A DNA stretch of 64,000 bases from AP-15 sp963738185 (GCA_963738185.1 CAVTVA010000001.1:806001-870000); one strand, 5' to 3'. Shown: positions 1-9,394, numbered from the stretch's first letter. Notes: generated by a model from the sequence alone, not told the origin. Made by a program: numbers and translations.

Positions 1-247
1 GGTGCTGAACCGGATCGCCGCGATGGATCGCCCGCTCGCGCGCGACCTGCGCCAGCTGCAGCAATACACGGTCCCGATCCCGCCAAGAGCGCGCGACGCG
101 TGGCTCGCCGCCGGCGTGCTGCGGTGCGTCCACCCCGCGCTCGGCGACGCCCTGCTGCGCTTCGAAGACCTCGCGCATTATGACCCGATGACCGGCGTGC
201 AACTCGATCCGGACTTGCGGTCGCCGGAGGCGAACATCATCGCGTAG
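1..247 (+). CDS. cas3: Cas3 helicase-nuclease, C-terminal fragment (partial)
   Basis: The reading frame is open from the left edge and ends in TAG at 245-247. The visible 81 residues are the C-terminal tail of a type I-C Cas3. The segment RDLRQLQQYTVPIPP followed by a short tail resembles the end of I-C Cas3 proteins, and the gene lies directly upstream of cas5c as expected. Cas3 is the ATP-dependent helicase and HD nuclease that degrades target DNA after Cascade recruits it. None of its catalytic motifs are in the window, so the identification rests on the tail and on position. The true start is outside the window. Confidence 0.75.
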   Translation, partial: VLNRIAAMDRPLARDLRQLQQYTVPIPPRARDAWLAAGVLRCVHPALGDALLRFEDLAHYDPMTGVQLDPDLRSPEANIIA

Positions 248-321
248 AGCCCTCATTAACCGATCTTCCGTAAACTTGCCTCTTATGTTCTAGGCATGGT
301 TGAGGCTGCTGGGAGTATGTA

Positions 322-1004
322 ATGGCCTACGGCGTGCGGCTGCACGTATGGGGGGAGCGCGCCTGTTTTACGCGGCCGGAAATGAAGGTCGAGCGCGTCT
401 CCTATGACGTGATGACCCCCTCGGCCGCGCGCGGCATCCTCGAGGCGGTGCATTGGAAGCCGGCGATCCGCTGGGTGGTGGACCGTATCCACGTGTTGAA
501 GCCGATCCGCTTCCAGTCATTCCGCCGCAACGAGGTCGGCGCCAAGATCAGCAGCGTCACCGCCGAACGCGCGATGCGGGCGGGATCGACCGCCGGGCTG
601 GGTCTGGTGATCGAGGACAACCGCCAGCAGCGCGCCGCGACGCTTCTGGTTTGCGTCGCCTACGTCATCGAGGCGCATTTCGAGCTGACGGCCAAGGCGC
701 TGGCGGACGACACCCCGGCCAAGCATCTCAGCATGTTCAACCGCCGTGCCGCGAGGGGCCAATGCTTTCACCGGCCGTGCCTCGGCACCCGCGAGTTCGC
801 GGCCGATTTCACGCTGATCGCCGAGGGCGCGCCGCTGCCGGAGTGCGAGCTGCCGCCCGGCCAGCGCGACCGCGACCTCGGCTGGATGCTGCACGACATC
901 GACTTTGCGCCTGACGGCAACGCAACGTCGCGCTTCTTCGGGCACGACTCGTCGACGGCGTGCTGGACATCGAGCGCTGCCTGGCCGAGGGCACCGCCAC
1001 ATGA
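322..1004 (+). CDS. cas5c: Cas5c (type I-C), with a single-base frameshift near the C-terminus
   Basis: Type I-C Cas5 (Cas5d) is the endoribonuclease that cuts the repeat hairpin to make crRNA and then caps the Cascade 5' handle. The ATG at 322 follows GGGAG. The first frame reads well to about 939 (MAYGVRLHVWGERACFTRPE; DVMTPSAARGILEAVHWKP; ending in SRFF), then runs into unrelated sequence up to 1122. Shifting by -1 at 939/940 gives FFRARLVDGVLDIERCLAEG, the expected Cas5c end, and a TGA at 1002-1004 that overlaps the cas8c ATG as ATGA. The restored protein is about 227 residues, normal for the family. One C is apparently missing after TTCTTC. It may be a sequencing error, a real lesion, or less likely recoding. 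The lost tail is about 21 residues. Confidence 0.85.
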
Positions 1005-2773
1005 CCATCCTCCAGGCCCTCGACCGCTATTACGACCGCATGGCGGCGCGGAACGAGGCGGATGCGCCGGGCTACTCGCGCGAGAAGATCGGGTTTGCCA
1101 TTGTGCTGTCGGACGACGGTGAGCCGATCGAGAAGCTAGATCTGCGCGAGCCTGCCGGTAAACGCATGGTCCCGCGCCTCCTAGAAGTGCCGGTGGCGGT
1201 AAAGCGCACTGCCGGTATTTTGCCGAACTTGTTGTGGGATAAGACCTCATACGCATTGGGGCGAACCGCGGGCGAAGCCAGGCGGACCACTGAGGAGCAC
1301 GCTGCGTTCAAGGCGGCAAACCTCGCGATGCTCGACGGCGCGAACGACAAAGGGCTCGTCGCGTTGCGGCGCTTCCTGGAAGCGTGGTCGCCGGCGCGCT
1401 TCGACGCGGCTCCGTTCATAGCGGAGATGCTCGACGCCAATGTCGTCTTCCGCCTCGGCGGCGAACTCCGCTTCATCCATCAACGGGAGGCGGCCAGGCG
1501 CCTGATTGAAGCGCGGGCTGGCGGCGACGGCCCAACCGGCTTCTGCCTGGTCACCGGAGTCGAATCGCCGCTACGCCGGCTTCACCCGTCCATCAAGGGC
1601 GTGGGCGGCGCGCAGTCGTCGGGTGCGTCGCTGGTGTCGTTCAACCTCGACGCCTTTAGCTCCTACGGCAAGGAGCAGGGGGCAAATGCACCCACATCGG
1701 AAGGGGCGGCGTTCCGCTATGGCGCGGCGCTCAATCGTATGCTCGATCGCGGCAGTCGGAACCGAGTCGCCCGCCCGATCGGCGACACGAGCGTGATCTT
1801 TTGGGCCGACACATCCGCTGCCGTCGATGAGAACGCTGCGATGGCGGCGGAGGGGTTCTTCGCCGCTGGCATGGATCCCGCGGCGCAGGACGGCGCCGCC
1901 GACAACGACTTGTCAGAAGCCGCCAAGCTGCGCGATGCGCTCGACAAGCTCGCCGACGGCCGCCCCGTCCAGGACCTGGGTCTCGGGCTGGTGCCGGGAA
2001 CGCGCTTTCACGTGCTGGGCCTCGCACCCAATGCCGCAAGATTGTCGGTGCGGTATTGGCTGGACGACAGCTTCGACGCGTTCGCGCGCCGCCTCGCCGA
2101 ACATTATCGCGACCTCGCCATCGACCCACCGCCCTGGGGCGCGAAACCGCCATCGGTCCAGCGGTTGTTGGTAAAGACCACCGCACTCCAGGAGAAATTC
2201 GACAACATCCCGCCGCTGCTGGCCGGCGAGGTGATGCGCGCGGTGCTGAGCGGGACCCGCTATCCGCGCACCTTGCTGACCGCGACTATCATCCGCCTCC
2301 GCGCCGGAGACGACCCTTGGACCGGCTGGCATGCCGCCGCGATCAAAGCCTGCATCAATCGTTCGGAAGAGGAGAACGTGCCCATGGCGCTCGAACCGGA
2401 TAACCCCAGCGCTGCTTATCAGTTGGGTCGCCTTTTCGCAGTGCTTGAATCCGCCCAATATGCCGCGCTCGGCCGGGTGAATGCTCCGATAAGCGCTCGC
2501 TATTACGGATCGGCTTCGGCGACGCCGGCGCGTGTATTCGGCCCGCTGCTGCGCGGGCTGCGCCATCACGTCGCCGACGCTCTGAAGCAAGGGCGCGGCG
2601 GCTGGATCGACGGGAAGGTCGGCGAAATCATGGCTAAGCTGCAGCCCGAGCTTCCGCGCACGCTGCGCCTGGAGGATCAGGGGCGCTTTGCCATCGGCTA
2701 CTATCACGAGCGCGCCTCCCGACGTTTGCGAACGCACGAAACTGATCCGAGCGAGGAGGAGGCGAGCCAGTGA
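1001..2773 (+). CDS. cas8c: Cas8c (Csd1), large subunit of the type I-C Cascade
   Basis: Cas8c is the large Cascade subunit that recognises the PAM and helps recruit Cas3. The ATG at 1001 gives 590 residues starting MTILQALDRYYDRMAARNE, typical of Csd1 proteins. An open frame extends upstream to 905, but this start is preferred because its ATG overlaps the restored cas5c stop as ATGA. Family features include KIGFAIVLSDDGEPIEKLDL near the N-terminus, the segment FNLDAFSSYGKEQGANAP in the middle, and SARYYGSASATPARVFGPLL near the C-terminus. The end overlaps cas7 by GTGA, which implies translational coupling through the operon. Some I-C cas8c genes also encode Cas11c from an internal start; I did not locate one here. 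Confidence 0.93.
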   Translation: MTILQALDRYYDRMAARNEADAPGYSREKIGFAIVLSDDGEPIEKLDLREPAGKRMVPRLLEVPVAVKRTAGILPNLLWDKTSYALGRTAGEARRTTEEHAAFKAANLAMLDGANDKGLVALRRFLEAWSPARFDAAPFIAEMLDANVVFRLGGELRFIHQREAARRLIEARAGGDGPTGFCLVTGVESPLRRLHPSIKGVGGAQSSGASLVSFNLDAFSSYGKEQGANAPTSEGAAFRYGAALNRMLDRGSRNRVARPIGDTSVIFWADTSAAVDENAAMAAEGFFAAGMDPAAQDGAADNDLSEAAKLRDALDKLADGRPVQDLGLGLVPGTRFHVLGLAPNAARLSVRYWLDDSFDAFARRLAEHYRDLAIDPPPWGAKPPSVQRLLVKTTALQEKFDNIPPLLAGEVMRAVLSGTRYPRTLLTATIIRLRAGDDPWTGWHAAAIKACINRSEEENVPMALEPDNPSAAYQLGRLFAVLESAQYAALGRVNAPISARYYGSASATPARVFGPLLRGLRHHVADALKQGRGGWIDGKVGEIMAKLQPELPRTLRLEDQGRFAIGYYHERASRRLRTHETDPSEEEASQ

Positions 2774-3741
2774 CAAACCCGAACGCGGTCGCACGACGGC
2801 ACGAGTTCGTTCTGTATTTCGACGTCGCCAACGGCAACCCGAACGGCGACCCGGACGCCGGCAATATGCCGCGCATGGACCCGGAGACCGGGCACGGCCT
2901 GGTCAGCGACGTTTGCCTGAAGCGCAAGATCCGCAACTTCGTCGAGATGACCAGAGGGGATGAAGTTCGGCATCAGATCTACGTTACCGAAGGCTCGATC
3001 CTAAACGAGAAGCATCGGGAAGCATATCTTCGCGAGCGGCCGGACGATCCGGAAGTAAAAACTGCCAGGAGATTGACCCCAAAATCGGATGGGGAGGCGC
3101 AGCGGATCAGGCAATTCATGTGCGACAATTTCTTCGACATCCGTGCTTTCGGCGGCGTGCTCTCGACCGGGGTCAACGCCGGCCAGGTTCGCGGCCCGGT
3201 GCAGCTCGCCTTTGGGCGCTCGGTGGAGCCGATCCTGCCGCTTGAAATATCGATCACCCGGATGGCGGCGACCAACGAGAGAGAGAAAAAGGAACGCACC
3301 GAGGGCAGTGACGACGAGAAGCGCGGCGATAACCGCACAATGGGCCGCAAACACATTGTGCCTTACGGGCTTTATCGCGCGCATGGGTTCGTCTCCGCGC
3401 CATTGGCCTCACACCCGGTCAAGGGCACAGGCTTTTCCGACGACGATCTCGAGCTCTTGTTCGAGGCGCTGACCAACATGTTCGACCATGACCGCTCCGC
3501 CGCTCGGGGCGAAATGGCGACCCGCAAGCTCGTGGTATTTCGGCATAACTCGGCACTCGGCAATGCTCCGGCGCACCAGCTGTTCGAGCGGGTAAAGACC
3601 TGGCGGGTTTACAAGGGTTCGCGTCATGAGATCGGCGACGAAGCCACAGATAATTGGCCGTCCGCCCGCGCCTTCTCGGACTACGCCATCACCGTCGACA
3701 GCGATGCTGTCCCTGAAGGGGTCGAAGTGACCGAACGATGA
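2770..3741 (+). CDS. cas7: Cas7c (Csd2), backbone subunit of the type I-C Cascade
   Basis: Cas7 binds along the crRNA spacer and forms the Cascade backbone. The 323-residue product matches Csd2 in length and sequence: RHEFVLYFDVANGNPNGDPD at the N-terminus, FDIRAFGGVLSTG in the middle, and MFDHDRSAARGEMATRKLVV toward the C-terminus. The start is GTG at 2770, overlapping the cas8c stop as GTGA. The stop at 3741 is followed by a 7-bp gap before cas4. The frame is intact throughout. Confidence 0.95.
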   Translation: MTNPNAVARRHEFVLYFDVANGNPNGDPDAGNMPRMDPETGHGLVSDVCLKRKIRNFVEMTRGDEVRHQIYVTEGSILNEKHREAYLRERPDDPEVKTARRLTPKSDGEAQRIRQFMCDNFFDIRAFGGVLSTGVNAGQVRGPVQLAFGRSVEPILPLEISITRMAATNEREKKERTEGSDDEKRGDNRTMGRKHIVPYGLYRAHGFVSAPLASHPVKGTGFSDDDLELLFEALTNMFDHDRSAARGEMATRKLVVFRHNSALGNAPAHQLFERVKTWRVYKGSRHEIGDEATDNWPSARAFSDYAITVDSDAVPEGVEVTER

Positions 3742-3748
3742 GGCCACG

Positions 3749-4390
3749 ATGTCCGTGCCGCTTGCGAGCCCGGAGGTCGAGGATGCGCTGATCCCGCTGT
3801 CGGCGTTGCAGCATCAGCTGTTCTGCCCGCGGCAATGCGCTTTGATCCATGTCGAGGGCTTGTGGGCGGAGGACGGCGCCACCGCCGAAGGCCGCATCCT
3901 GCATGAGCGGGTGGATGCGGGCCGGCCCGAGCGCCGGCCGGGCGTGCGGATCGTGCGTGGCCTGGCGCTGCGCTCGCTGGCGCTCGGCGTCTCGGGTATC
4001 GCCGACGTCGTCGAATTCTCGGGCCGGCCGCCGCGACCCTTCCCGGTCGAATACAAACGCGGCAAGCCCAAGGCGCACCAGGCCGACGAGGTGCAGCTCT
4101 GCGCCCAGGCGATCTGCCTGGAGGAGATGTTCGGCGGCGAGATACCCGAAGGCGCCCTGTTCTACGGAATGACCCGACGGCGCCAGACCATCGCCTTCGA
4201 TGCCGCCTTGCGCGGGCTGACCGCCGCAACCGCCGCCGCGGCACGGGCGAGCATCGCCGCCGCCCGCACACCGCCGCCGGTGCGCATGCCCGCTTGCCGC
4301 CGCTGCTCGCTCGAAGTCCTGTGCCAGCCCGCTCGGCTGGAAAAGCCACCGCATATCGCCCGCTGGCTCGCGGCGCAGATCGCCGATTGA
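3749..4390 (+). CDS. cas4: Cas4 exonuclease for spacer acquisition (type I-C)
   Basis: Cas4 is a RecB-family iron-sulfur nuclease that works with Cas1-Cas2 to trim prespacers and select those with the right PAM. The 213-residue protein shows the RecB-like core as GIADVVEF followed by PVEYKRGKPKAHQADEVQLC, giving the acidic residues and the conserved lysine. Cysteines that fit the Fe-S cluster are in LFCPRQC near residue 26 and in CRRCSLEVLC near the C-terminus. It sits between cas7 and cas1, the normal I-C position. All expected motifs are present, so it looks functional. Confidence 0.93.
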   Translation: MSVPLASPEVEDALIPLSALQHQLFCPRQCALIHVEGLWAEDGATAEGRILHERVDAGRPERRPGVRIVRGLALRSLALGVSGIADVVEFSGRPPRPFPVEYKRGKPKAHQADEVQLCAQAICLEEMFGGEIPEGALFYGMTRRRQTIAFDAALRGLTAATAAAARASIAAARTPPPVRMPACRRCSLEVLCQPARLEKPPHIARWLAAQIAD

Positions 4391-4401
4391 GGAGGGCTCT
4401 G

Positions 4402-5442
4402 GTGCGACGCATGCTGAACACGATCTATGTCACCAGCGAGGGTGCGTGGCTGCGCAAGGACGGCGCCAATCTGGTGGTCGAGGTCGATGGCGCCGAACGC
4501 GGCCGCGCACCGCTGCACCTGCTCGACGGCGTCGTCAGCTTTGCCCGGGCGGGCGCATCGCCGGCGCTGCTGGCCGCTTGCGCCGAAGCCGGCGTGACCG
4601 TGTCGCACCTCGATCCCAATGGCCGCTTCCTCGCGCGGGTCGAGGGTGCGCGCACCGGAAACGTGCTGCTGCGCCGGACGCAGTTTCGCATCGCCGATGA
4701 TGCCGCACGCAAGGCCGTCATCGTACGGGGCATCGTCGCCGCCAAAGCCGCCAATCAGCGCGCCGTCGTGCGCCGCGCCCTGCGCGACCACGGGGAAACG
4801 ATGCCGGCGCCGGCTCGCGACGCGCTGGTGCTGGCCGAGCGCCGGCTGACCGATGCAGCCCGCCGTACCATCATTACAACCGAAGTGGACGGCTTGCGCG
4901 GCATCGAAGGGGAATCGGCCCTGGTCTATTTCAGCGTGTTCGATCATCTCGTGCGCGTCGACGGTCCGGAATTCCGTTTTCGCGGACGCTCGCGTCGGCC
5001 CCCGCTCGACCGGTTGAACGCCCTGCTGTCCTTTCTCTATGCGATGCTCGGCCATGATTGCCGCTCCGCCCTCGAGGCCCACGGGCTCGACCCGCAGGTC
5101 GGCTTTCTCCACGCCGACCGGCCGGGCCGCGCCGGTCTCGCCCTCGATTTGATGGAAGAGCTGCGGCCTGTGCTTGCAGACCGTCTGGCGCTCAGCATGA
5201 TCAATCGCCGCCAGCTTGTGGCCGGCGATTTCGTCGTCGAGGAGGCGGGCGGCGTGCGGCTGACCGACGCGGCTCGAAAGCGTGTGCTGGTCGGCTGGCA
5301 GGAGCGTAAGCGCGACGAGCTTCGGCATCCATTCCTTGGCGAAACCGTAACGCTCGGCCTCGTCGCGCACATCCAGGCCCAATTGCTCGCCCGCCATCTG
5401 CGCGGTGATCTCGACGGTTATCCCGCCTTTGTGTGGAAGTGA
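4402..5442 (+). CDS. cas1: Cas1 integrase (type I-C)
   Basis: Cas1 is the metal-dependent integrase that inserts spacers at the leader end. I chose GTG at 4402 because GGAGGG lies 5 nt upstream and the resulting VRRMLNTIYVT matches I-C Cas1 N-termini; ATG at 4411 is the alternative. The protein has 346 residues, the usual size. Likely catalytic residues are E169 (in GIEGESALVYF), H237 (in GFLHADRPG) and D249 (in LALDLMEEL), the standard Cas1 triad. The end lies 9 bp before cas2. Nothing appears damaged. Confidence 0.95.
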   Translation: MRRMLNTIYVTSEGAWLRKDGANLVVEVDGAERGRAPLHLLDGVVSFARAGASPALLAACAEAGVTVSHLDPNGRFLARVEGARTGNVLLRRTQFRIADDAARKAVIVRGIVAAKAANQRAVVRRALRDHGETMPAPARDALVLAERRLTDAARRTIITTEVDGLRGIEGESALVYFSVFDHLVRVDGPEFRFRGRSRRPPLDRLNALLSFLYAMLGHDCRSALEAHGLDPQVGFLHADRPGRAGLALDLMEELRPVLADRLALSMINRRQLVAGDFVVEEAGGVRLTDAARKRVLVGWQERKRDELRHPFLGETVTLGLVAHIQAQLLARHLRGDLDGYPAFVWK

Positions 5443-5451
5443 ACTGCTGGC

Positions 5452-5742
5452 GTGCTGATGCTCGTCGCCTACGATGTCAGCACCGAGACGCCGGCTGGCC
5501 GCCGGCGGTTGCGGCGCGTGGCGCGCGCCTGCCTCGATTTCGGCCAGCGCGTCCAGAAGTCGGTTTTCGAGTGCGAGGTGGACCCGGCGCAATGGGCGGC
5601 GCTGCGCGCCCGCCTGGTCGGCGAGATCGACCCCGCGGCCGACAGTTTGCGCTTCTACCGGCTCGGCGCAGAGGGCCGACGCCGGGTGGAGCATGTCGGG
5701 GCCAAGCCGGCCCTCGATCTCGACGGGCCGCTGCTTTTTTGA
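5452..5742 (+). CDS. cas2: Cas2 (type I-C)
   Basis: Cas2 is the small dimeric partner that bridges two Cas1 dimers during spacer integration. The 96-residue product starts at GTG 5452 (MLMLVAYDVSTETPAGRRRL), with the ferredoxin-fold start and the conserved aspartate in AYDVST. The segment FGQRVQKSVFECEVDP is also typical of I-C Cas2. It is the last cas gene; the CRISPR leader starts right after its stop. Confidence 0.95.
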   Translation: MLMLVAYDVSTETPAGRRRLRRVARACLDFGQRVQKSVFECEVDPAQWAALRARLVGEIDPAADSLRFYRLGAEGRRRVEHVGAKPALDLDGPLLF

Positions 5743-5935
5743 AACATCCGCGAAGGCGCGCGAACCGCCAGCTCGCAGCACTTTCCAAGCGGGATCGCGC
5801 GATCCAAACGCATAACATTATCAGCCGTATAGACCCAAAACTCTCAACCCATTGCGTCGTGCGCAGCCGAACGCCGGCCAGTTCGCACATCGACCATAAT
5901 TGGTCTTTGTCAGCCCTCGTATTAGAACTGGTGCG
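5743..5935 (+). promoter_or_regulatory. CRISPR leader
   Basis: This 193-bp non-coding stretch lies between the cas2 stop and the first repeat. Its second half is noticeably more AT-rich than its surroundings (AACATTATCAG, CGACCATAATTGGTCTTTG). Its place next to cas2 and the repeat orientation (GAAAC at the right end) make it the leader, with array transcription running left to right. CCATAATTGG (5893-5902) is a small imperfect palindrome that could be a binding site. No confident -35/-10 pair was assigned. Confidence 0.7.
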
Positions 5936-8222
5936 GTCGCCCCCTCACGGGGGCGCGGATCGAAACAGTCCGTGCACTGCCGGGCGATCCGCCGATGCCG
6001 GTCGCCCCCTCACGGGGGCGCGGATCGAAACATCGCGGCATGCGGTCGCACGACGCGGCGACTCGATGTCGCCCCCTCACGGGGGCGCGGATCGAAACCG
6101 CGTGCTGCTGTCGCTCGGCAGTCTGGCCCGCGGTCGCCCCCTCACGGGGGCGCGGATCGAAACATCGAGTCGACGCCATGCGGCGACCAGCCGCACGTCG
6201 CCCCCTCACGGGGGCGCGGATCGAAACGCTGCACGCCGTGCCGGACGCGACAGTCGGCGGTCGGTCGCCCCCTCACGGGGGCGCGGATCGAAACCGATGC
6301 ATCAGCAGCGCACGGCGCCCGTGCCGCCGACGTCGCCCCCTCACGGGGGCGCGGATCGAAACGTCGAGCGCCGGCACTGCAGCAGATCGGCCCGCAGGTC
6401 GCCCCCTCACGGGGGCGCGGATCGAAACCGCGTGCGACCGCGGCACGGCGCTCGGCATCGACGGTCGCCCCCTCACGGGGGCGCGGATCGAAACACGCTC
6501 AGATGCGCCGGCGGGTCGGCTGCCGGGTCGCCCCCTCACGGGGGCGCGGATCGAAACATGACGCACGCCGTCGGAGCCGCGGCTACTGGTCGCCCCCTCA
6601 CGGGGGCGCGGATCGAAACGCCGATCGCGCGAGCTCGGCATGCCAGTGCCGACGGTCGCCCCCTCACGGGGGCGCGGATCGAAACGCCGAAGTGCCGCTG
6701 CGCGAGTCGCAGCATCGCTAGCTGTCGCCCCCTCACGGGGGCGCGGATCGAAACCATCGGCGCTACGCCGGCGCGAGCGCATCAGCGCCGGTCGCCCCCT
6801 CACGGGGGCGCGGATCGAAACTATGTAGTCGGCTGGCCGACGATGCCGCGCGAGCTGGTCGCCCCCTCACGGGGGCGCGGATCGAAACATCGACAGCGAT
6901 CAGCAGCGATCGCGGCGACGCTCGGGTCGCCCCCTCACGGGGGCGCGGATCGAAACACCGATGCGCGCCGCGCCGATGCGGCGACGCGCGCGGTCGCCCC
7001 CTCACGGGGGCGCGGATCGAAACACGCATGGCGTCGGCGCGATCGGCTGCGCCGATCGCGGTCGCCCCCTCACGGGGGCGCGGATCGAAACCGAGCGATC
7101 GCGCAGCCGCGCGCGATCGCAGACGTCGCCCCCTCACGGGGGCGCGGATCGAAACGATCGCGCTGCGCTGATCGTCGCGCGCCAGCGTCGCCCCCTCACG
7201 GGGGCGCGGATCGAAACCAGCGTCGCTGGCACGCGATCGTCGCGAGCGATCGTCAGGTCGCCCCCTCACGGGGGCGCGGATCGAAACTTCGCATCGCGCG
7301 CGGTCTGTGCGGCCGCGCCAGGTCGCCCCCTCACGGGGGCGCGGATCGAAACATCGGACGCCATGCGACGGCATGCAGCGGCTGGCACGGTCGCCCCCTC
7401 ACGGGGGCGCGGATCGAAACCTGCAGCGACTGCCGCGGCTCGGCTGGCGCGCCGGGTCGCCCCCTCACGGGGGCGCGGATCGAAACTTGGCGATCGCGGA
7501 TGCCGCTAGGCGACGCTGCCGCGTCGCCCCCTCACGGGGGCGCGGATCGAAACGGCGAGCTGCGGCACGTACCGCCGGGTCGCGCCGAGGTCGCCCCCTC
7601 ACGGGGGCGCGGATCGAAACTCTCGGATCACCGGCGCGCAGTCGCGCGATCCGGGCGTCGCCCCCTCACGGGGGCGCGGATCGAAACGCAGCATGGCACG
7701 ATGGCATCGATCGCACGCCGCGGTCGCCCCCTCACGGGGGCGCGGATCGAAACCTATGGCCGGCTGTCGGCGCCGACCTGGCGCGCAGTCGCCCCCTCAC
7801 GGGGGCGCGGATCGAAACTGCAGCTGCGCGATCGCTCGTGCGCTCGAGCCGGTGGTCGCCCCCTCACGGGGGCGCGGATCGAAACTCGATGCGTCGATGG
7901 CGCGGCGCCAGTCGACACGCTGGTCGCCCCCTCACGGGGGCGCGGATCGAAACGCGATCCGTCGACGCGCGATCGCCGTCGAGCGCTGAGTCGCCCCCTC
8001 ACGGGGGCGCGGATCGAAACTGCCGACGGCGTCGGCGCTGATGCGCCGGCGTGCCGGTCGCCCCCTCACGGGGGCGCGGATCGAAACCGCACGCGTCGAC
8101 GGACCGAGCGCCGGCGTCGATCCGTCGCCCCCTCACGGGGGCGCGGATCGAAACTCGTTGCCGTCGCGATGCACGACTGCCGACGACCCGGGTCGCCCCC
8201 TCACGGGGGCGCGGATCGAAAC
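5936..8222 (+). CRISPR. Type I-C CRISPR array, 35 repeats and 34 spacers
   Basis: The repeat is 31 bp: GTCGCCCCCTCACGGGGGCG followed by CGGATCGAAAC. I located 35 copies (the first at 5936-5966, the last at 8192-8222), and all read as identical. The 34 spacers are 31-39 nt, mostly 34-37, totalling 1202 nt. The repeat forms a stem CGCCCCC/GGGGGCG with loop TCAC; Cas5c cleavage at the stem base would leave the 11-nt handle CGGATCGAAAC (inferred from known I-C processing). The typical I-C repeat ends ATTGAAAC, here ATCGAAAC. No degenerate terminal repeat is present. The spacers share an unusual composition: a hand count gives 1 AA, 3 TT and 8 TA against about 55 AT, and about 21 GATC. No two spacers are identical. 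Confidence 0.98.
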
Positions 8223-8353
8223 AATGCCACTTCGCAATGCCGAACCGATGATTCTGCTTCTCCATCGCTCCATCCTCTCAAGGATCGGAGCCTCCGAAAA
8301 TCCCGGAGCGGTTCATATTCGGTGACTTGGTGGTAGCTACCATCCTGTGCTCA

Positions 8354-9300
8354 TCAATAGGCCACTTTGAACGTCGGACTGTCCTCCGGGCGCGTCTTGC
8401 GGTGATCGTAGATGCGGGTGACGGCGATGTTGGCGTGGCCGAGCCATTCCTGGACCTTGGCGATATCGGCCTGATGGTCGAGCGCATTGGTGGCGCCCGT
8501 TGCCCGCAGCGCATGGGCCCCGATCTCGAACCCCAGCGCCGCTGAATACCCCCGCACGAGTTTGTAGACACCGTCGGGCGTCAGCGCCTCCTCGAGGCGG
8601 CCGGTGCGGTTGTTCTTGAGCGGGCGGAACAGCGCGCCGTTCTCGTCGTCGCCGTGCCCGGCGGCGTCGAGATAATCGTGGATCAATTCGTTCGTCCCCG
8701 GATGCCGCGGCAGACAGCGGGTTTTCTCTCCCTTGCCGGCGACCTTGAGGTGCGGGACGCCCCGCCGCGTGTTCCTGAAGTCCTTGACCTTCAGCTTGCA
8801 CAGCCCCTCGCGTCGCAGCGCATGAAATAGTAGGGTCGATAGGATGCCGCGATCGCGCCTTTCCTTCACTGTTTCCGTGCCGGCCGCGGTGTCCTTCCCG
8901 GGCGCCGCGAGCAGATCGCCAGCCTGGTGGTCGCAGAGCGCCGGCGTCTTGCCTTCGCCGCCTCCGCCCGCGGGCGCTTGACGCCTTTGACCGGATTATG
9001 AGTGACAGCGTTTTTTTCGCAGAGATGCTCGAACAGCGAGGACAGCGCCGCGAGGCGGCGTCGGACCGTGGCGCCGCTCTGAATGTCTTCGCGCTGTGCG
9101 AGGTCGTCGCGCCAGGCGATGACATGCGCCCGATTCACGGTGCGGAATTCTTCCGGCCGGGCGATACCGGTGAACCGCATGAAATCGCCGATCGCGTTCT
9201 CGTAGGTGCGGCGGGTGCCGCGATTGCGGTTATTTGCAAACCACTCAGGCCGGCGGCGCGCCAGACGTCGATCTCCGGTATCACGGCAAAAGCTTAGCAC
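8354..9300 (-). pseudogene. Tyrosine recombinase/phage integrase, frameshifted
   Basis: Read on the minus strand, an N-terminal part from 9300 has a SAM-like core-binding domain (RTYENAIGDFMRFTGIARPE, RRRLAALSSLFEHLCEKN). The C-terminal part down to 8354 has the catalytic domain: FHALRREGLCKLKVKDF (first Arg), HALRATGATNALDHQADI (HxxR), WLGHANIAVTRIYDH (His and nucleophilic Tyr). The two lie in different frames. Around 8955 the text after KRPRAE continues in another frame as GGEGKTPALCDHQAGDLLAA, so one G appears to be missing. The restored protein is about 315 residues, the size of XerC/D-like integrases. It lies 131 bp past the last CRISPR repeat. No attachment site or tRNA was recognised. 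Confidence 0.8.
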
Positions 9301-9374
9301 CTACCGCCGTGTGATCCAGACTAAAGAATTGGTTTACGCCGGCGGTGAGGGCCGTCGCCATAGTGTCGGATTCG

Positions 9375-9394
9375 TTTCCTATAAAAAACAGAAT
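9375..9394. repeat. A-tract motif shared with 36248-36267
   Basis: This 20-bp sequence upstream of the integrase gene (TTTCCTATAAAAAACAGAAT) matches 36248-36267 at 17 of 20 positions. The second copy is a clean CCTGT-AAAAA-ACAGG palindrome next to an XRE regulator gene. It could be an operator, but two copies in 64 kb is weak support. Confidence 0.25.

Noticed and set aside
905..1000. Upstream extension of cas8c to 905
   Set aside because: The extra residues are the cas5c region in another frame, and the ATG at 1001 has the ATGA overlap with the restored cas5c stop.
4162..5781. Long minus-strand open frame opposite cas1/cas4
   Set aside because: It is the shadow of real genes in a GC-rich sequence and has no homology-like sequence.
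5433..8336. A single open frame of 967 codons across cas2 and the CRISPR array
   Set aside because: It runs through all repeats and spacers and translates the repeat in changing frames; it is open only because the array is poor in stop codons.
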